A stretch of DNA of 64,000 bases, taken from Pollutibacter soli (GTDB taxonomy: Bacteria > Bacteroidota > Bacteroidia > Chitinophagales > Chitinophagaceae). The position numbers and the translations under genes were made by a program. This document shows, piece by piece, positions 25,145 to 33,931 of the stretch (positions are counted from its first letter, which is position 1; each line of letters starts with the position of its first letter). Where the stretch lies: positions 1-64,000 of the forward strand of contig JARJHS010000004.1 in NCBI GenBank assembly GCA_029269725.1, written 5' to 3'. The notes under the pieces were generated by a model. It was not told where the DNA came from, made no database searches, and was given only the letters and a program-made list of their open reading frames with translations.

Positions 25145-25723
25145 TCACCCGGGAAAATCCTGAGAAGACATCCTTATGATGCTGTTGGTGATCTTATACA
25201 TTTCAAAAGTTTTGAAATCCTGGGGTGCACTCAAACCTACTCCGATGAGGATCATATCCGGCCGGTGAATACGTACTGGTTTATCAGTGTAAAATTTCTG
25301 ACCGCCCTGGTCCCACCACAATTCCTGGCAATGGAGTGTATCACCTTTTGTGTTAAATACAGTTACACTATCTTTTAAAAATACCTTATTCTGCGTTTCA
25401 AAATAGCGAGCGAAGTGAGCATCAAGCTGGCTTTCGATAGCCAATGAATCGTCAAAGAAATCGACATGTAATGTATTTGGAAGTTCGACTCTTGGTAATG
25501 TATCCTGGTAACGGTACATCAACGGGGCAGTAAGTTTCCCCTTCATTTTTCCGCCCTGGCTTAAATAGCTTTCAATATTTTTTGCTTCGTCAACGCCTGT
25601 TTTTTTGCTCAGAATTTTATCAACTTCTGTTTTGTCGTTCACACATGAACCGAAAAAGGTGAGTAAGAGGAATAATGATAGTAAAGTCCTGATAAACTTA
25701 TATGTGGAGGACCTGGAGGTCAT
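25145..25723 (-). CDS. lptC: LPS export periplasmic protein LptC, lipoprotein-like
   Basis: LptC is the periplasmic bridge component that passes lipopolysaccharide from the LptBFG transporter toward LptA. The 192-residue protein has an N-terminal hydrophobic segment ending in LTFFGSC, a possible lipobox, and a beta-jellyroll body with AKNIESYLSQGGKMKGKLTAPLMYRYQD and DSVTVFNTKGDTLHCQELWWDQGGQKFYTDKPVRIHRP, which fits the Bacteroidota LptC family well. Its start overlaps the stop of the upstream outer-membrane protein gene by one base (TAATG), so the two are translated from the same mRNA. Confidence 0.85.
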   Translation of the reverse strand: MTSRSSTYKFIRTLLSLFLLLTFFGSCVNDKTEVDKILSKKTGVDEAKNIESYLSQGGKMKGKLTAPLMYRYQDTLPRVELPNTLHVDFFDDSLAIESQLDAHFARYFETQNKVFLKDSVTVFNTKGDTLHCQELWWDQGGQKFYTDKPVRIHRPDMILIGVGLSAPQDFKTFEMYKITNSIIRMSSQDFPG

Positions 25724-27024
25724 TAATCATATTTACGTTTATTAAACCAGATATCACTCAGGTTAAATCCAATGGTAATACGCATGAGGTTTTCGCGTAG
25801 CGGCTGGTCCTTATTTCCACGTACACCGTATTCAAAAGCGGTTTGGATCGTGGTATACTGATTATTGTAGTAGTTTCTTTTGAGGGGAAATCCGGCACCA
25901 AATGAAAACATGTACTGATCGAATTGCGTTCCGACATCCACATAACTTGGTCCGTAAGAAAATCCGACGCGATAGGCCACTCTGGACCAGTAACTTTTGC
26001 TAAGAAGGTCGGGAGTGAGCTGAGCACCAATGCGGAGTGTCCAGGAATTTTTCAATTTATCTTCCTGTCCATAGTAACGATAGTCAGACCATTTCATGGT
26101 ATTGTATTCAACACCAATCTGCCAGTTGTCTTCTTTTTCGAGGATGATACCTCCGCCATATGACGCCGGGTATATTATTTCCCCCTTTACATCACTCGCG
26201 CGGTAAATACTATCAATGACCACCGGTCCGTTCACTCCGTTTTCATACGTCTGCCTGGTAATATCTCTTGTCGCATTCAGCTTATGTTGAAGACTGCCGT
26301 TGAGGCCCAGGCGAACGAACATACTTTTACCCACCGGGATTGTCCATTGAAGACCCGCAGTTGCAAATAATCCTCCGAACCTGGTGGTGTCAGAAGAGTT
26401 TGTTTTTTTATAGGGAATTGTATCATTTATAAACTGAACTCTCGTGGTGTACTCTTTATTTCCGAACAGGTAACCGGCGTTAAGCCCAACAGTGAAGTTT
26501 TTCCATCCAAAACCTGTACCCAGGTAAGCCTGGTAAGAACCACCGTTTCCCACATAATTATAAAACACGCTATCGATCCCCTGCAAGCGGGTCCGTGTGC
26601 CCAGATTATAGTTGATCCTGGACATTGGACGAAGACCGATATTCATTCCCCAATGTCCTTTTTTAGTCAGTGGCACACCGATTTGAACATAGGAAGGAAT
26701 AAGGTATTGAGATTTAAATTTTTGTGGTGGCTCAGATGTACGAAGTGTACGTGAAGTATAATCAAGACCGATATCCAGTGTCACTACCTTTAAAGAAGCG
26801 TACGATGCCGGATTTATAAAGTTTACCGACTGAAGATCGCGATAAGGACTCGCTAAGCCTCCCATGCCCCGCGCAACGATGTTGTAGGATGGCAATACGT
26901 CACCCAAACCGTACCGGGAATAGGGAGAATTCTCCTGTGCCTGTACATTTTTAGTCAATATAATTGAAAAAACTAAAGCAGAAAGTATTGTACTACAAGT
27001 GGTTATTCGTCTCACTGATCGCAT
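25723..27024 (-). CDS. Outer-membrane beta-barrel protein of unknown function
   Basis: The protein has a signal peptide starting at MRSVRRITTCSTILSALVF and cleaved after VQA. The frame is open 25 residues further upstream, but that part lies inside coaX and lacks signal-peptide character; I therefore start at 27024, still overlapping coaX by 32 bp. The mature part begins ENSPYSRYGLGDVLPSYN and continues with many alternating amphipathic strands, ending in VRGNKDQPLRENLMRITIGFNLSDIWFNKRKYD, an outer-membrane-type terminus. It lies between coaX and lptC, the usual order in Bacteroidota, but no function is known. Confidence 0.75.
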   Translation of the reverse strand: MRSVRRITTCSTILSALVFSIILTKNVQAQENSPYSRYGLGDVLPSYNIVARGMGGLASPYRDLQSVNFINPASYASLKVVTLDIGLDYTSRTLRTSEPPQKFKSQYLIPSYVQIGVPLTKKGHWGMNIGLRPMSRINYNLGTRTRLQGIDSVFYNYVGNGGSYQAYLGTGFGWKNFTVGLNAGYLFGNKEYTTRVQFINDTIPYKKTNSSDTTRFGGLFATAGLQWTIPVGKSMFVRLGLNGSLQHKLNATRDITRQTYENGVNGPVVIDSIYRASDVKGEIIYPASYGGGIILEKEDNWQIGVEYNTMKWSDYRYYGQEDKLKNSWTLRIGAQLTPDLLSKSYWSRVAYRVGFSYGPSYVDVGTQFDQYMFSFGAGFPLKRNYYNNQYTTIQTAFEYGVRGNKDQPLRENLMRITIGFNLSDIWFNKRKYD

Positions 27025-27724
27025 ACAGGCCTTTAAATAAAAAATCAGGGTCTGCAAATATCTTATTTTTAAGGTGACGGGCAAAAAAGGCTCCATCACC
27101 CCCGGTTAACACCACGTTAAAGTTCCCATATCTCTCCTTGTAACTATCTATCATTCCGTCTATTTCCTTAGCCATTCCAAGAATCACGCCGCTCAATATG
27201 TTTGTGCGGGTATCATATCCGACGAGTGGAAAGTTCCAGTCTTTTTTAACCAATGGTAATAAGGCCGTGTATTCATGCAATGACCGGAAACGCATTTCAG
27301 TGCCGGGTGAAATTCCGCCACCAAGGAACTGATCATATTGATTTATGAAATTGTAAGTGATGGCAGTACCCAGTCCGACGATCAGGTTATTTTTCTTAGG
27401 ATAGTAATGAACAGCTGCTGCGCCAAGCGCAAGTCTGTCCGCACCGACAGTCTCGGGTTTCCCAACAGGTACCGTAAATGGCAACTTTGTCAGATGGGAA
27501 AGTTTGTGAAACTGTGTCGTTGACATCAGTATCGATTCCAGCTCATCTTCATGTTTGATGACTGACGAAAGAATTGATTTTTCAGGTTTATATTTTTCAA
27601 GGACAAGCCTGATTGCTTCTATTGGGTCGTTTTCCAGCACCACCACTTCCTGTAATGTATCACCTTCAAACACCCCGCATTTCTGACGGGTATTGCCAAA
27701 ATCGAGACAAATCGTTTTAATCAA
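26993..27724 (-). CDS. coaX: Type III pantothenate kinase
   Basis: CoaX phosphorylates pantothenate in the first step of CoA synthesis. The 243-residue sequence has the ATP phosphate motif DFGNTRQK at residue 8, the substrate segment GKPETVGADRLALGAAAVHYYP, and GLGTAITYNFINQYDQFLGGGISPG, all typical. Because the DFGNTR motif is so close to the N-terminus the start must be the TTG at 27724. The gene heads a leftward cluster with an outer-membrane protein and lptC, and overlaps the next start. Confidence 0.92.
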   Translation of the reverse strand: MIKTICLDFGNTRQKCGVFEGDTLQEVVVLENDPIEAIRLVLEKYKPEKSILSSVIKHEDELESILMSTTQFHKLSHLTKLPFTVPVGKPETVGADRLALGAAAVHYYPKKNNLIVGLGTAITYNFINQYDQFLGGGISPGTEMRFRSLHEYTALLPLVKKDWNFPLVGYDTRTNILSGVILGMAKEIDGMIDSYKERYGNFNVVLTGGDGAFFARHLKNKIFADPDFLFKGLYAISETNNHL

Positions 27725-27780
27725 AATCCGGGATTTTCAAATTGCGATGCAAAATATCCGTAAACAGGAGAGAAGTCAAA

Positions 27781-28434
27781 TTATTTTTCGTCACCGAAAT
27801 CGAATTCAAAGCTGCTGAGGTTCCTGAAATGGCCATTCAGTTTTACTTTTTCTTTCAATGATTCCATTTGAGCAACTACCGGAAGAACTTTTTGCAAATG
27901 GCGGCGGAGATATTCCTGCCGGTGCAACTCTTTCAAAAGGCCAAGCAATTCATATTCTTCATCAATGGACAGACCAGCATGATGAGCAATGTCGTAGGCT
28001 CCTAATTCATCATCACTTTTAGAAAACGATTTGGAAACATTCAGCATTTTATGTAGTTCGCGTACGGCATCGACCACTTTTCGCATCAGGTCGCGGTTGC
28101 CACGTGTATCGTTATCAGGATAGTTGACAATTGCGCCACTATATAGTTTATCGGGTATCTCCGGAATCGTTTCAAGAATTCTGAATACATGAATGCCACG
28201 TGTACGGATATCCAATTCACCATTATCATATGTCTTTACAATCTCGCTGAGTTCAACAAGTGTTCCCAATTCCGAAATTTTGTTGTTGATAACGGTTGGA
28301 ATTCCAAATGGTTTTTTTGCTGCGTTGCATTCAGCAATCAGCTGTTTATATCTTGGTTCAAAAATGTGCAGGTTGAGATCTTCTCCAGGATACACCACAA
28401 TTGCCAATGGAAAGATGGGAATGAAATTGGTCAT
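27781..28434 (-). CDS. LON peptidase N-terminal (substrate-binding) domain protein
   Basis: A stand-alone LON substrate-binding domain of 217 residues, without the AAA+ or protease parts. Typical are FIPIFPLAIVVYPGEDLNLHIFEPRYKQLIAECNAA and TVINNKISELGTLVEL, then the helical half with DELGAYDIAHHAGLSIDEEYELLGL. The start is placed at MTNFIPIFP; the 21 extra codons upstream have no similarity to the family. Such proteins are thought to bind substrates or partners, but the role is not defined. Confidence 0.85.
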   Translation of the reverse strand: MTNFIPIFPLAIVVYPGEDLNLHIFEPRYKQLIAECNAAKKPFGIPTVINNKISELGTLVELSEIVKTYDNGELDIRTRGIHVFRILETIPEIPDKLYSGAIVNYPDNDTRGNRDLMRKVVDAVRELHKMLNVSKSFSKSDDELGAYDIAHHAGLSIDEEYELLGLLKELHRQEYLRRHLQKVLPVVAQMESLKEKVKLNGHFRNLSSFEFDFGDEK

Positions 28435-28532
28435 TATTGTAATGTTAGCTATTTTTTGCGAAATCGTTGTCTGCTGATTCGTCAGCTCAAAAATCATAGT
28501 TTTCCTATCTTCGGAATCGTCAAGCGCGATCT

Positions 28533-29327
28533 ATGCAAAGGCTGTCGGTAGTGTTGATCACCCTGAATGAAGAAAAAAATATAGCGCGATGTTTAGCCAG
28601 TGTGCAAAACATCGCGGATGAGATTGTTTTGGTCGATTCAGGTTCAAGTGATCAAACAATTCCTATTGCATTAAAATATGGTGCCCGCGTAATTAATCAA
28701 CCGTTCCAGGGGTATATCGAACAGAAAAACATTGCTTTATCAGCGGCAGATGGCGAGTATATCTTATCGCTGGATGGAGATGAAGTGTTGAGCCCGGAAC
28801 TTGAAGATTCCATCAGGCAAGAAAAACAAGCCGGCTTTTCAGCGGACGCTTATGAAATGAACCGCAGAAACTGGTTTATTGATCAGTGGATTGTACATGG
28901 TACCTGGTATCCGGATACAAAACTCAGGTTGATAAGAAAAGGTTGTGCAAGCTGGGGAGGTACTAATCCACACGACAAACTTATTCCGTTAAAAGGTAAA
29001 AAAGTGCAGCACCTCAAGGGTGATATTTTACATTACACTTTTAACACAATGGATGATTATGTGAGTCAGCTGAATAAGTTCAGCAGCATCTCGGCCAAAT
29101 CAATGTTTGAAAAAGGGCGAAGAGCAAGCCTGATGAATTTAATCATTAATCCTGCTGTGGCATTTATGAAGAGTTATATTATCAACGGTGGATTCAAGGA
29201 CGGCTTTAACGGATACGTGATTGCCAGGCAAACTGCCAATCTTACTTTTTTAAAGTATGCTAAATTACTCCAGATACAGAAAAAAAACAGTGGTGCTCAG
29301 AAAGCTGAAGTCAGACTTACACATTGA
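28533..29327 (+). CDS. Family 2 glycosyltransferase (WaaE/KdtX-like)
   Basis: The 264-residue enzyme has the GT2 fold: LNEEKNIARCLASVQNIADEIVLVDSGSSDQT at the N-terminus, the metal-binding LSLDGDEVLSPEL (DGD) around residue 85, and DRNWFIDQ-like MNRRNWFIDQWIVHGTWYPDTKLRL. The closest known group is the lipopolysaccharide core glucosyltransferase WaaE/KdtX. It probably acts at the cytoplasmic face of the membrane on LPS core or a similar glycolipid. It precedes meaB by 38 bp, which need not imply a shared role. Confidence 0.88.
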   Translation: MQRLSVVLITLNEEKNIARCLASVQNIADEIVLVDSGSSDQTIPIALKYGARVINQPFQGYIEQKNIALSAADGEYILSLDGDEVLSPELEDSIRQEKQAGFSADAYEMNRRNWFIDQWIVHGTWYPDTKLRLIRKGCASWGGTNPHDKLIPLKGKKVQHLKGDILHYTFNTMDDYVSQLNKFSSISAKSMFEKGRRASLMNLIINPAVAFMKSYIINGGFKDGFNGYVIARQTANLTFLKYAKLLQIQKKNSGAQKAEVRLTH

Positions 29328-29365
29328 AATAGATTTTACTTGCATGAAGTTTAAATTGATCGCCA

Positions 29366-30280
29366 ATGCATGAATTGTTGCTTGAAAAGGCGATTACCGG
29401 TGATCGAAAAAGTATTGCCAGGTGCATCAGTTTGATTGAAAATGAATCCGAGGGTTATGAAGAACTTTTACATGCTTTACCTGAATTAAAAGAGCAACAT
29501 GTTATTGGTGTTACTGGTCCACCAGGTGCAGGGAAGAGCACTTTAGTGGATGGGATGATTAAACAATGGGTTGACAAAAAGAAAAAAGTTGCAGTGATCT
29601 GTGTAGATCCTTCATCGGCTTTTCATCAGGGGGCTTTGCTTGGTGACAGGATCAGGATGAGTAATTGGTTCGATAACGAAAATGTTTATATCAGGTCCCT
29701 GGCAACACGTGGTTCACTGGGGGGATTGAATGCGGCCGTACTGGAGATATTATTATTACTGAATGCGTGTCCCTTTGACCTGGTTATAATAGAAACGGTG
29801 GGTGTTGGTCAGAGCGAGGTCGATATTGCAAAACTGGCAGATGTAACGGTAGTGGTGCTGGTGCCGGAGGGTGGTGATGAGATTCAGACCATGAAAGCGG
29901 GGCTGATGGAGATTGCGGATATATTTGTAATAAATAAGAGTGATCGGCCCGGGGCTGATCTGTTAATGAAAAACCTGATGGAGATGAGTGCGCCGGTGTT
30001 TAGCCGGAAAGAAGAGAGGGTGGCGGTGGTGAAAACGATAGCATCGCAACAGGAAGGGATAGCCGAATTGGTCAAAGAGATTGAAGTGATATTGGAAAAG
30101 CCGGTGGATCATCAGAAGAAAGCAGAGCTGTACGCATCGAGGGCATGGCAGTTAATACAGAAGAGGAGGATGAGGGATTTGTCGTATGGGAAGTTGGTGG
30201 AGGATGTAAGGGAGAGAATGAAGGGAGGGGGGTGGAGGTTTTATTCATGGGTGGATAGCTTTGCTCCGGGAAGGGATTAA
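29366..30280 (+). CDS. meaB: Methylmalonyl-CoA mutase-associated GTPase MeaB
   Basis: MeaB is the G-protein chaperone that guards and reloads B12-dependent acyl-CoA mutase. The 304-residue protein has Walker [40 protein letters not shown] and NKSDRPGAD. The C-terminal helical dimerisation arm is present (IQKRRMRDLSYGKLVEDVRERM). Length is normal, so the gene appears complete although an insertion sequence starts at the base after its stop codon. It implies a separate methylmalonyl-CoA mutase elsewhere in the genome, because IcmF in this window has its own G domain. Confidence 0.93.
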   Translation: MHELLLEKAITGDRKSIARCISLIENESEGYEELLHALPELKEQHVIGVTGPPGAGKSTLVDGMIKQWVDKKKKVAVICVDPSSAFHQGALLGDRIRMSNWFDNENVYIRSLATRGSLGGLNAAVLEILLLLNACPFDLVIIETVGVGQSEVDIAKLADVTVVVLVPEGGDEIQTMKAGLMEIADIFVINKSDRPGADLLMKNLMEMSAPVFSRKEERVAVVKTIASQQEGIAELVKEIEVILEKPVDHQKKAELYASRAWQLIQKRRMRDLSYGKLVEDVRERMKGGGWRFYSWVDSFAPGRD

Positions 30281-31231
30281 CCATTTAGGCCGCGAAGGCT
30301 TGTGAAAATAAGGCTGCTCAAACATAATCCGCTCGAGGATAATGTGCATAACCTGGCTTAATCGCTCGCGATGATTAAACCGAAAGAAAAATTCATTTAA
30401 ATATCCCATCAGGAATCGCTCCGAACAATGATGATGAATGCCATTCAACCAATTGTGCAAATTCATAATTATAATATCTCCGAAATTTTTTACACGATAA
30501 TATTTTCCCGATTTCTTTTGCCGCTGCGATAAATTATCGATTAGAGTATCATGATTTTTCAATTTTCTTTTCCTGATATTATGCAAGCATGCGAGTGAAT
30601 TTAAGTCCGATGTAGATTTATCGGAATTATTTATAACTGTTGCGTTTCCCAAAATTCGCCTGTCATTATCAGAGTAGAATACAATCTTCACATTCTGAAA
30701 AGAAGTGTATTCCTTCGAAGCGCCATCCTTTTTTGTTCCTGAAATAATGACATCATGAACTTCAAATTCATTGGGTAGATAGGCGTGTGACTTCGGATCT
30801 TTCATAGCTTCCTGTAATTTTCTTTTAAACAACCAGGCAGTCGTTTGCCGGATCCCAAATTTTTTACCCAGTTCAAGAGTCGACATACCTTTTTTCCTGA
30901 CACAGACAGTAAAGGCAATTCCAAAGGCTTTCACCAATGGAAATTTTATCTTGTGAAAAAGTGTGCCCGCTGTTACAGATTCATCGTAGTCGCATAATCT
31001 GCATCGCAAATGAAAAACAGTCTCTCCTTTATAATACCGTGTATGATTACACTTCCTGCATTGATATCCGATACCCCATTTGATTTGAAATAAATATTTT
31101 CTGCAATCCTCATCTGTTGCAAATTTCTTGTTGAATTGATTAATTGATAACCCACGAAACATACTCCTGTTATTTGCGATAAATCTCGCCTGTTCGCCGG
31201 GATTAAAAATGTTGTAAACCTCATAAACCAT
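30245..31231 (-). CDS. IS1595 family transposase
   Basis: The transposase is 328 residues from MVYEVYNIFNPGEQ. Its zinc ribbon CRKCNHTRYY...LRCRLCDYDESVTAGT is typical of the family, as are the helix-turn-helix part and the C-terminal segment NLHNWLNGIHHHCSERFLMGYLNEFFFRFNHRE. The usual EVDE catalytic motif reads EVHD here and the second Asp site is unclear, so activity is uncertain. The frame has no stop within the element: it runs through the inverted repeat and ends 36 bp inside the 3' end of meaB on the other strand, adding about 12 host-encoded residues. Confidence 0.85.
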   Translation of the reverse strand: MVYEVYNIFNPGEQARFIANNRSMFRGLSINQFNKKFATDEDCRKYLFQIKWGIGYQCRKCNHTRYYKGETVFHLRCRLCDYDESVTAGTLFHKIKFPLVKAFGIAFTVCVRKKGMSTLELGKKFGIRQTTAWLFKRKLQEAMKDPKSHAYLPNEFEVHDVIISGTKKDGASKEYTSFQNVKIVFYSDNDRRILGNATVINNSDKSTSDLNSLACLHNIRKRKLKNHDTLIDNLSQRQKKSGKYYRVKNFGDIIIMNLHNWLNGIHHHCSERFLMGYLNEFFFRFNHRERLSQVMHIILERIMFEQPYFHKPSRPKWLIPSRSKAIHP

Positions 31232-31261
31232 CTGTTTTTTTCTCCTGCGGGGCCTAAATGG
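30281..31261. mobile_element. IS1595-type insertion sequence (981 bp)
   Basis: The element is bounded by inverted repeats: CCATTTAGGCCGCGAAGG at the left and, inverted, CCATTTAGGCCCCGCAGG at the right (16 of 18 identical, first 11 perfect). It lies between the stop codon of meaB and the start region of nadB and harms neither. No 8-bp target duplication, expected for the family, is visible, so the copy may be old or rearranged. The bases just outside the repeats are themselves partly inverted (GGATTAA versus GGACTAT), so the true ends might lie a few bases further out. Confidence 0.85.
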
Positions 31262-31326
31262 ATAGTCCGGATGAGGACACTGGCTCATCCGCCATTTCCT
31301 TCCTATCTTGCACTCTATTTCATTTT

Positions 31327-32925
31327 ATGACTACAGACTTCCTCGTTATCGGCTCCGGAATAGCCGGCCTCACCTTCGCGTTAAAAGTTGCGCAGGACTT
31401 CCCCGATAAAAAAATTACGGTGCTTACAAAAACTACTGCTGACGAAACAAATACCAAATACGCGCAAGGCGGTATAGCAGCCGTCTGGGATGATGAAGTG
31501 GACCACTTTGATAAACATATTGAAGATACACTTATCGCGGGCGACGGTCTTTGCAATCCGAAAATTGTTGAGATTGTTGTTAAGGAGGGACCTGAACGTG
31601 TACGTGAAATTATCGAGTGGGGCGCTCGCTTTGATAAAGATCCTGATGGTGAATACGCGCTCGGCAAAGAAGGGGGACATAGTGAATTCAGGATATTACA
31701 TTATAAAGATGTGACAGGCAAAGAAATGGAACGCGCGCTGGTGGAAGCTGTCAGGAAAAAACCGAATATCGAAGTGCTTAGTCATTGGTTCGTTGTGGAT
31801 TTGATTACACAACACCACCTTGGCTACCTGGTTATGAAGTCCACTCCCGATGTAGAATGTTACGGTGTATATGCATTAAACCTGCATACTATGCAGATGG
31901 AAAAGATTATAGCTGCTAAAACTTTGCTGGCGACAGGTGGTAACGGCCAGATATACCGTACCACTACTAACCCAATAATTGCGACCGGCGATGGAGTTGC
32001 TATGGTATACCGCGCAAAAGGACGTATCGAGAATATGGAGTTTATTCAGTTCCATCCGACAGCATTGTACGAGCCTAACGTCAAAGGGTATTCGTTCCTG
32101 ATAACTGAGGCGGTGCGTGGTGACGGCGGTATTCTTCGTAATAATAAAGGAGAAGCCTTTATGGATAAATATGATGAGCGAAAGGATCTTGCTCCACGCG
32201 ATATTGTTGCAAGGGCGATAGACAGTGAAATGAAAATTAATGGTACAGAGCATGTGTGGCTTGACTGTACACATATGGATAAAGAAAAATTCATTCATCA
32301 TTTCCCCAACATTTATGAAAAATGCAAATCGATTGGAATTGATGTGATGAAGCAAATGATACCGGTTGCACCGGCAGCCCATTATAGTTGTGGTGGAATA
32401 AAGACCGATGAAATGGGTCGCACTACCATAAGAAATCTTTATGCTGCAGGAGAATGTTCGTCAACAGGTCTGCATGGTGCAAATCGCCTGGCGAGTAATT
32501 CGTTGCTTGAAGCGATGGTGTTTGCGCATCGCTGTTACCTTGATGTGGTTGAACATGCTGCAGATTTAAAAGTAAATGATCGAATTCCCGACTGGAATGC
32601 AGAAGGCACGACGGCACCGAGGGAAATGATCCTTATCACACAAAGTCTGAAAGAACTTCAATTATTAATGACCGACTACGTGGGTATAGTGAGAACCAAT
32701 ACGCGTCTGGAACGTGCCAGCAGAAGGCTCGATCTTCTTCATGAAGAGACAGAACAGTTGTACCAGGAAACAGAAGTTTCACCGCAACTCTGTCAGCTGC
32801 GGAATATGATTACCGTTTCCTACCTGGTGGTTAAAGGCGCCCAGTTCAGGAAGGAAAGTCGCGGGCTGCATTTTAATACGGATTATCCTTATAAATTGGA
32901 GCTGGTACAGAATATTGTGTTATGA
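31327..32925 (+). CDS. nadB: L-aspartate oxidase
   Basis: NadB oxidises aspartate to iminoaspartate with FAD, the first step of NAD synthesis. The 532-residue protein has the FAD motif VIGSGIAGLTFAL, TKYAQGGIAAVWDDEVDHFDKH, the active-site HPTALYEPN, and YSCGGIKTDEMGRTTIRNLYAAGECSSTGLHGANRLASNSLLEAMVF. The open frame extends 23 codons upstream to the edge of the insertion sequence, but those residues lack homology, so I start at MTTDFLV. The partner nadA is not in the window. Confidence 0.94.
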   Translation: MTTDFLVIGSGIAGLTFALKVAQDFPDKKITVLTKTTADETNTKYAQGGIAAVWDDEVDHFDKHIEDTLIAGDGLCNPKIVEIVVKEGPERVREIIEWGARFDKDPDGEYALGKEGGHSEFRILHYKDVTGKEMERALVEAVRKKPNIEVLSHWFVVDLITQHHLGYLVMKSTPDVECYGVYALNLHTMQMEKIIAAKTLLATGGNGQIYRTTTNPIIATGDGVAMVYRAKGRIENMEFIQFHPTALYEPNVKGYSFLITEAVRGDGGILRNNKGEAFMDKYDERKDLAPRDIVARAIDSEMKINGTEHVWLDCTHMDKEKFIHHFPNIYEKCKSIGIDVMKQMIPVAPAAHYSCGGIKTDEMGRTTIRNLYAAGECSSTGLHGANRLASNSLLEAMVFAHRCYLDVVEHAADLKVNDRIPDWNAEGTTAPREMILITQSLKELQLLMTDYVGIVRTNTRLERASRRLDLLHEETEQLYQETEVSPQLCQLRNMITVSYLVVKGAQFRKESRGLHFNTDYPYKLELVQNIVL

Positions 32926-32946
32926 TGACGGGATACAAATTTTGAG

Positions 32947-33846
32947 ATGATGTATTACCTGGTATACGGCCTGCTTTTCATTTTTTCATTGTTGCCCAAT
33001 TTTATTCTTTATGGCATAGGTGATTTTGTAGCATTTCTTCTCTATCATGTTTTTACCTACAGGAAAGAAGTTGTGATGGAAAATCTCGCTATTGCTTTTC
33101 CTGAAAAATCCCTTTCCGAAAAAAAAGCAATTGCCCGTAAATTTTACAGGAACCTGGTGGAGTCGTTTATGGAAACGATAATTTTTTTGAGCGCAAGCGA
33201 GAGGCGCCTTGAAAAAATGTTCCAGGGAAATCTAAACATCCTGAACGAACTCGCCGGCCATGTTTCAAAAATTCAATTACACACACTGCATCAGTTCAAC
33301 TGGGAGGTATTGAATCTTGCTGCAGCCCCACGTTTAAGAAGAGATTTTCTTGTCGTGTATATGCCGATAGTAAATAAAGTGGTCGAAAGGCTTTTTATCA
33401 AACTGCGGACAAGATTTGGAACTAAACTGATCAGTGCACATCATTTCAGAAGGGATTTTCAAAAATATCAAAACGAAGGCTATGTGCTTGCTCTTGTTGC
33501 AGATCAAAGCCCCGGTTCCGCAAAGCATGCGTACTGGCTCAATTTTTTTGGAAAGCCGACACCTTTTGTAACCGGGCCAGAAAAAAGTGCTCTATTTAAT
33601 AAAACTGCCGTAGTGTTTGCTGAGATGATCAGGATAAAGCGAGGAGTATATTCTGCTTCCTACGAGGTGTTGACAGAAAATGCGGATGGTTATCCCAAAG
33701 GTGAAATCACCTGGCGATATGTACGATTCTGTGAAGAAGCGATAAGGCGCGCTCCTGATAATTATCTCTGGAGTCACCGCCGATGGAAACATCAGTATAA
33801 AGCTGCATATACAAACAATGCGCTTGAACTCCTGGAAGAAGATTAG
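32947..33846 (+). CDS. Lysophospholipid / lipid A-type acyltransferase (LpxL-HtrB family)
   Basis: A 299-residue membrane-bound acyltransferase. The N-terminal helix is LVYGLLFIFSLLPNFILYGIGDFVAF. The catalytic HxxxxE motif is HQFNWE near residue 119, where lipid A late acyltransferases have HxxNWE. Later come LVADQSPGSAKHAYWLNFFGKPTPFVTGPEKSA, a typical substrate-site block, and LWSHRRWKHQ at the end. It likely adds a secondary acyl chain to lipid A; the specific acyl donor is unknown. It starts 21 bp after nadB. Confidence 0.88.
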   Translation: MMYYLVYGLLFIFSLLPNFILYGIGDFVAFLLYHVFTYRKEVVMENLAIAFPEKSLSEKKAIARKFYRNLVESFMETIIFLSASERRLEKMFQGNLNILNELAGHVSKIQLHTLHQFNWEVLNLAAAPRLRRDFLVVYMPIVNKVVERLFIKLRTRFGTKLISAHHFRRDFQKYQNEGYVLALVADQSPGSAKHAYWLNFFGKPTPFVTGPEKSALFNKTAVVFAEMIRIKRGVYSASYEVLTENADGYPKGEITWRYVRFCEEAIRRAPDNYLWSHRRWKHQYKAAYTNNALELLEED

Positions 33847-33931
33847 ACCTTCCCGTCAATGGCTAATTCCCTGAGCGTTGTGGATGCAGAATTTCTTGCA
33901 GCTGAGTCCGGGATCCAACTTCAAATTTCAA

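Noticed and set aside
25022-25378. 118-residue frame on the + strand
   Set aside because: It runs antisense through lptC and has no recognisable domain or start signal.
29366-30280. Truncation of meaB by the insertion sequence
   Set aside because: The C-terminal dimerisation arm is present and the length is normal for the family.
31258-31326. 23-codon N-terminal extension of nadB
   Set aside because: The extra residues start at the IS edge and lack similarity; NadB normally begins just before the FAD motif.
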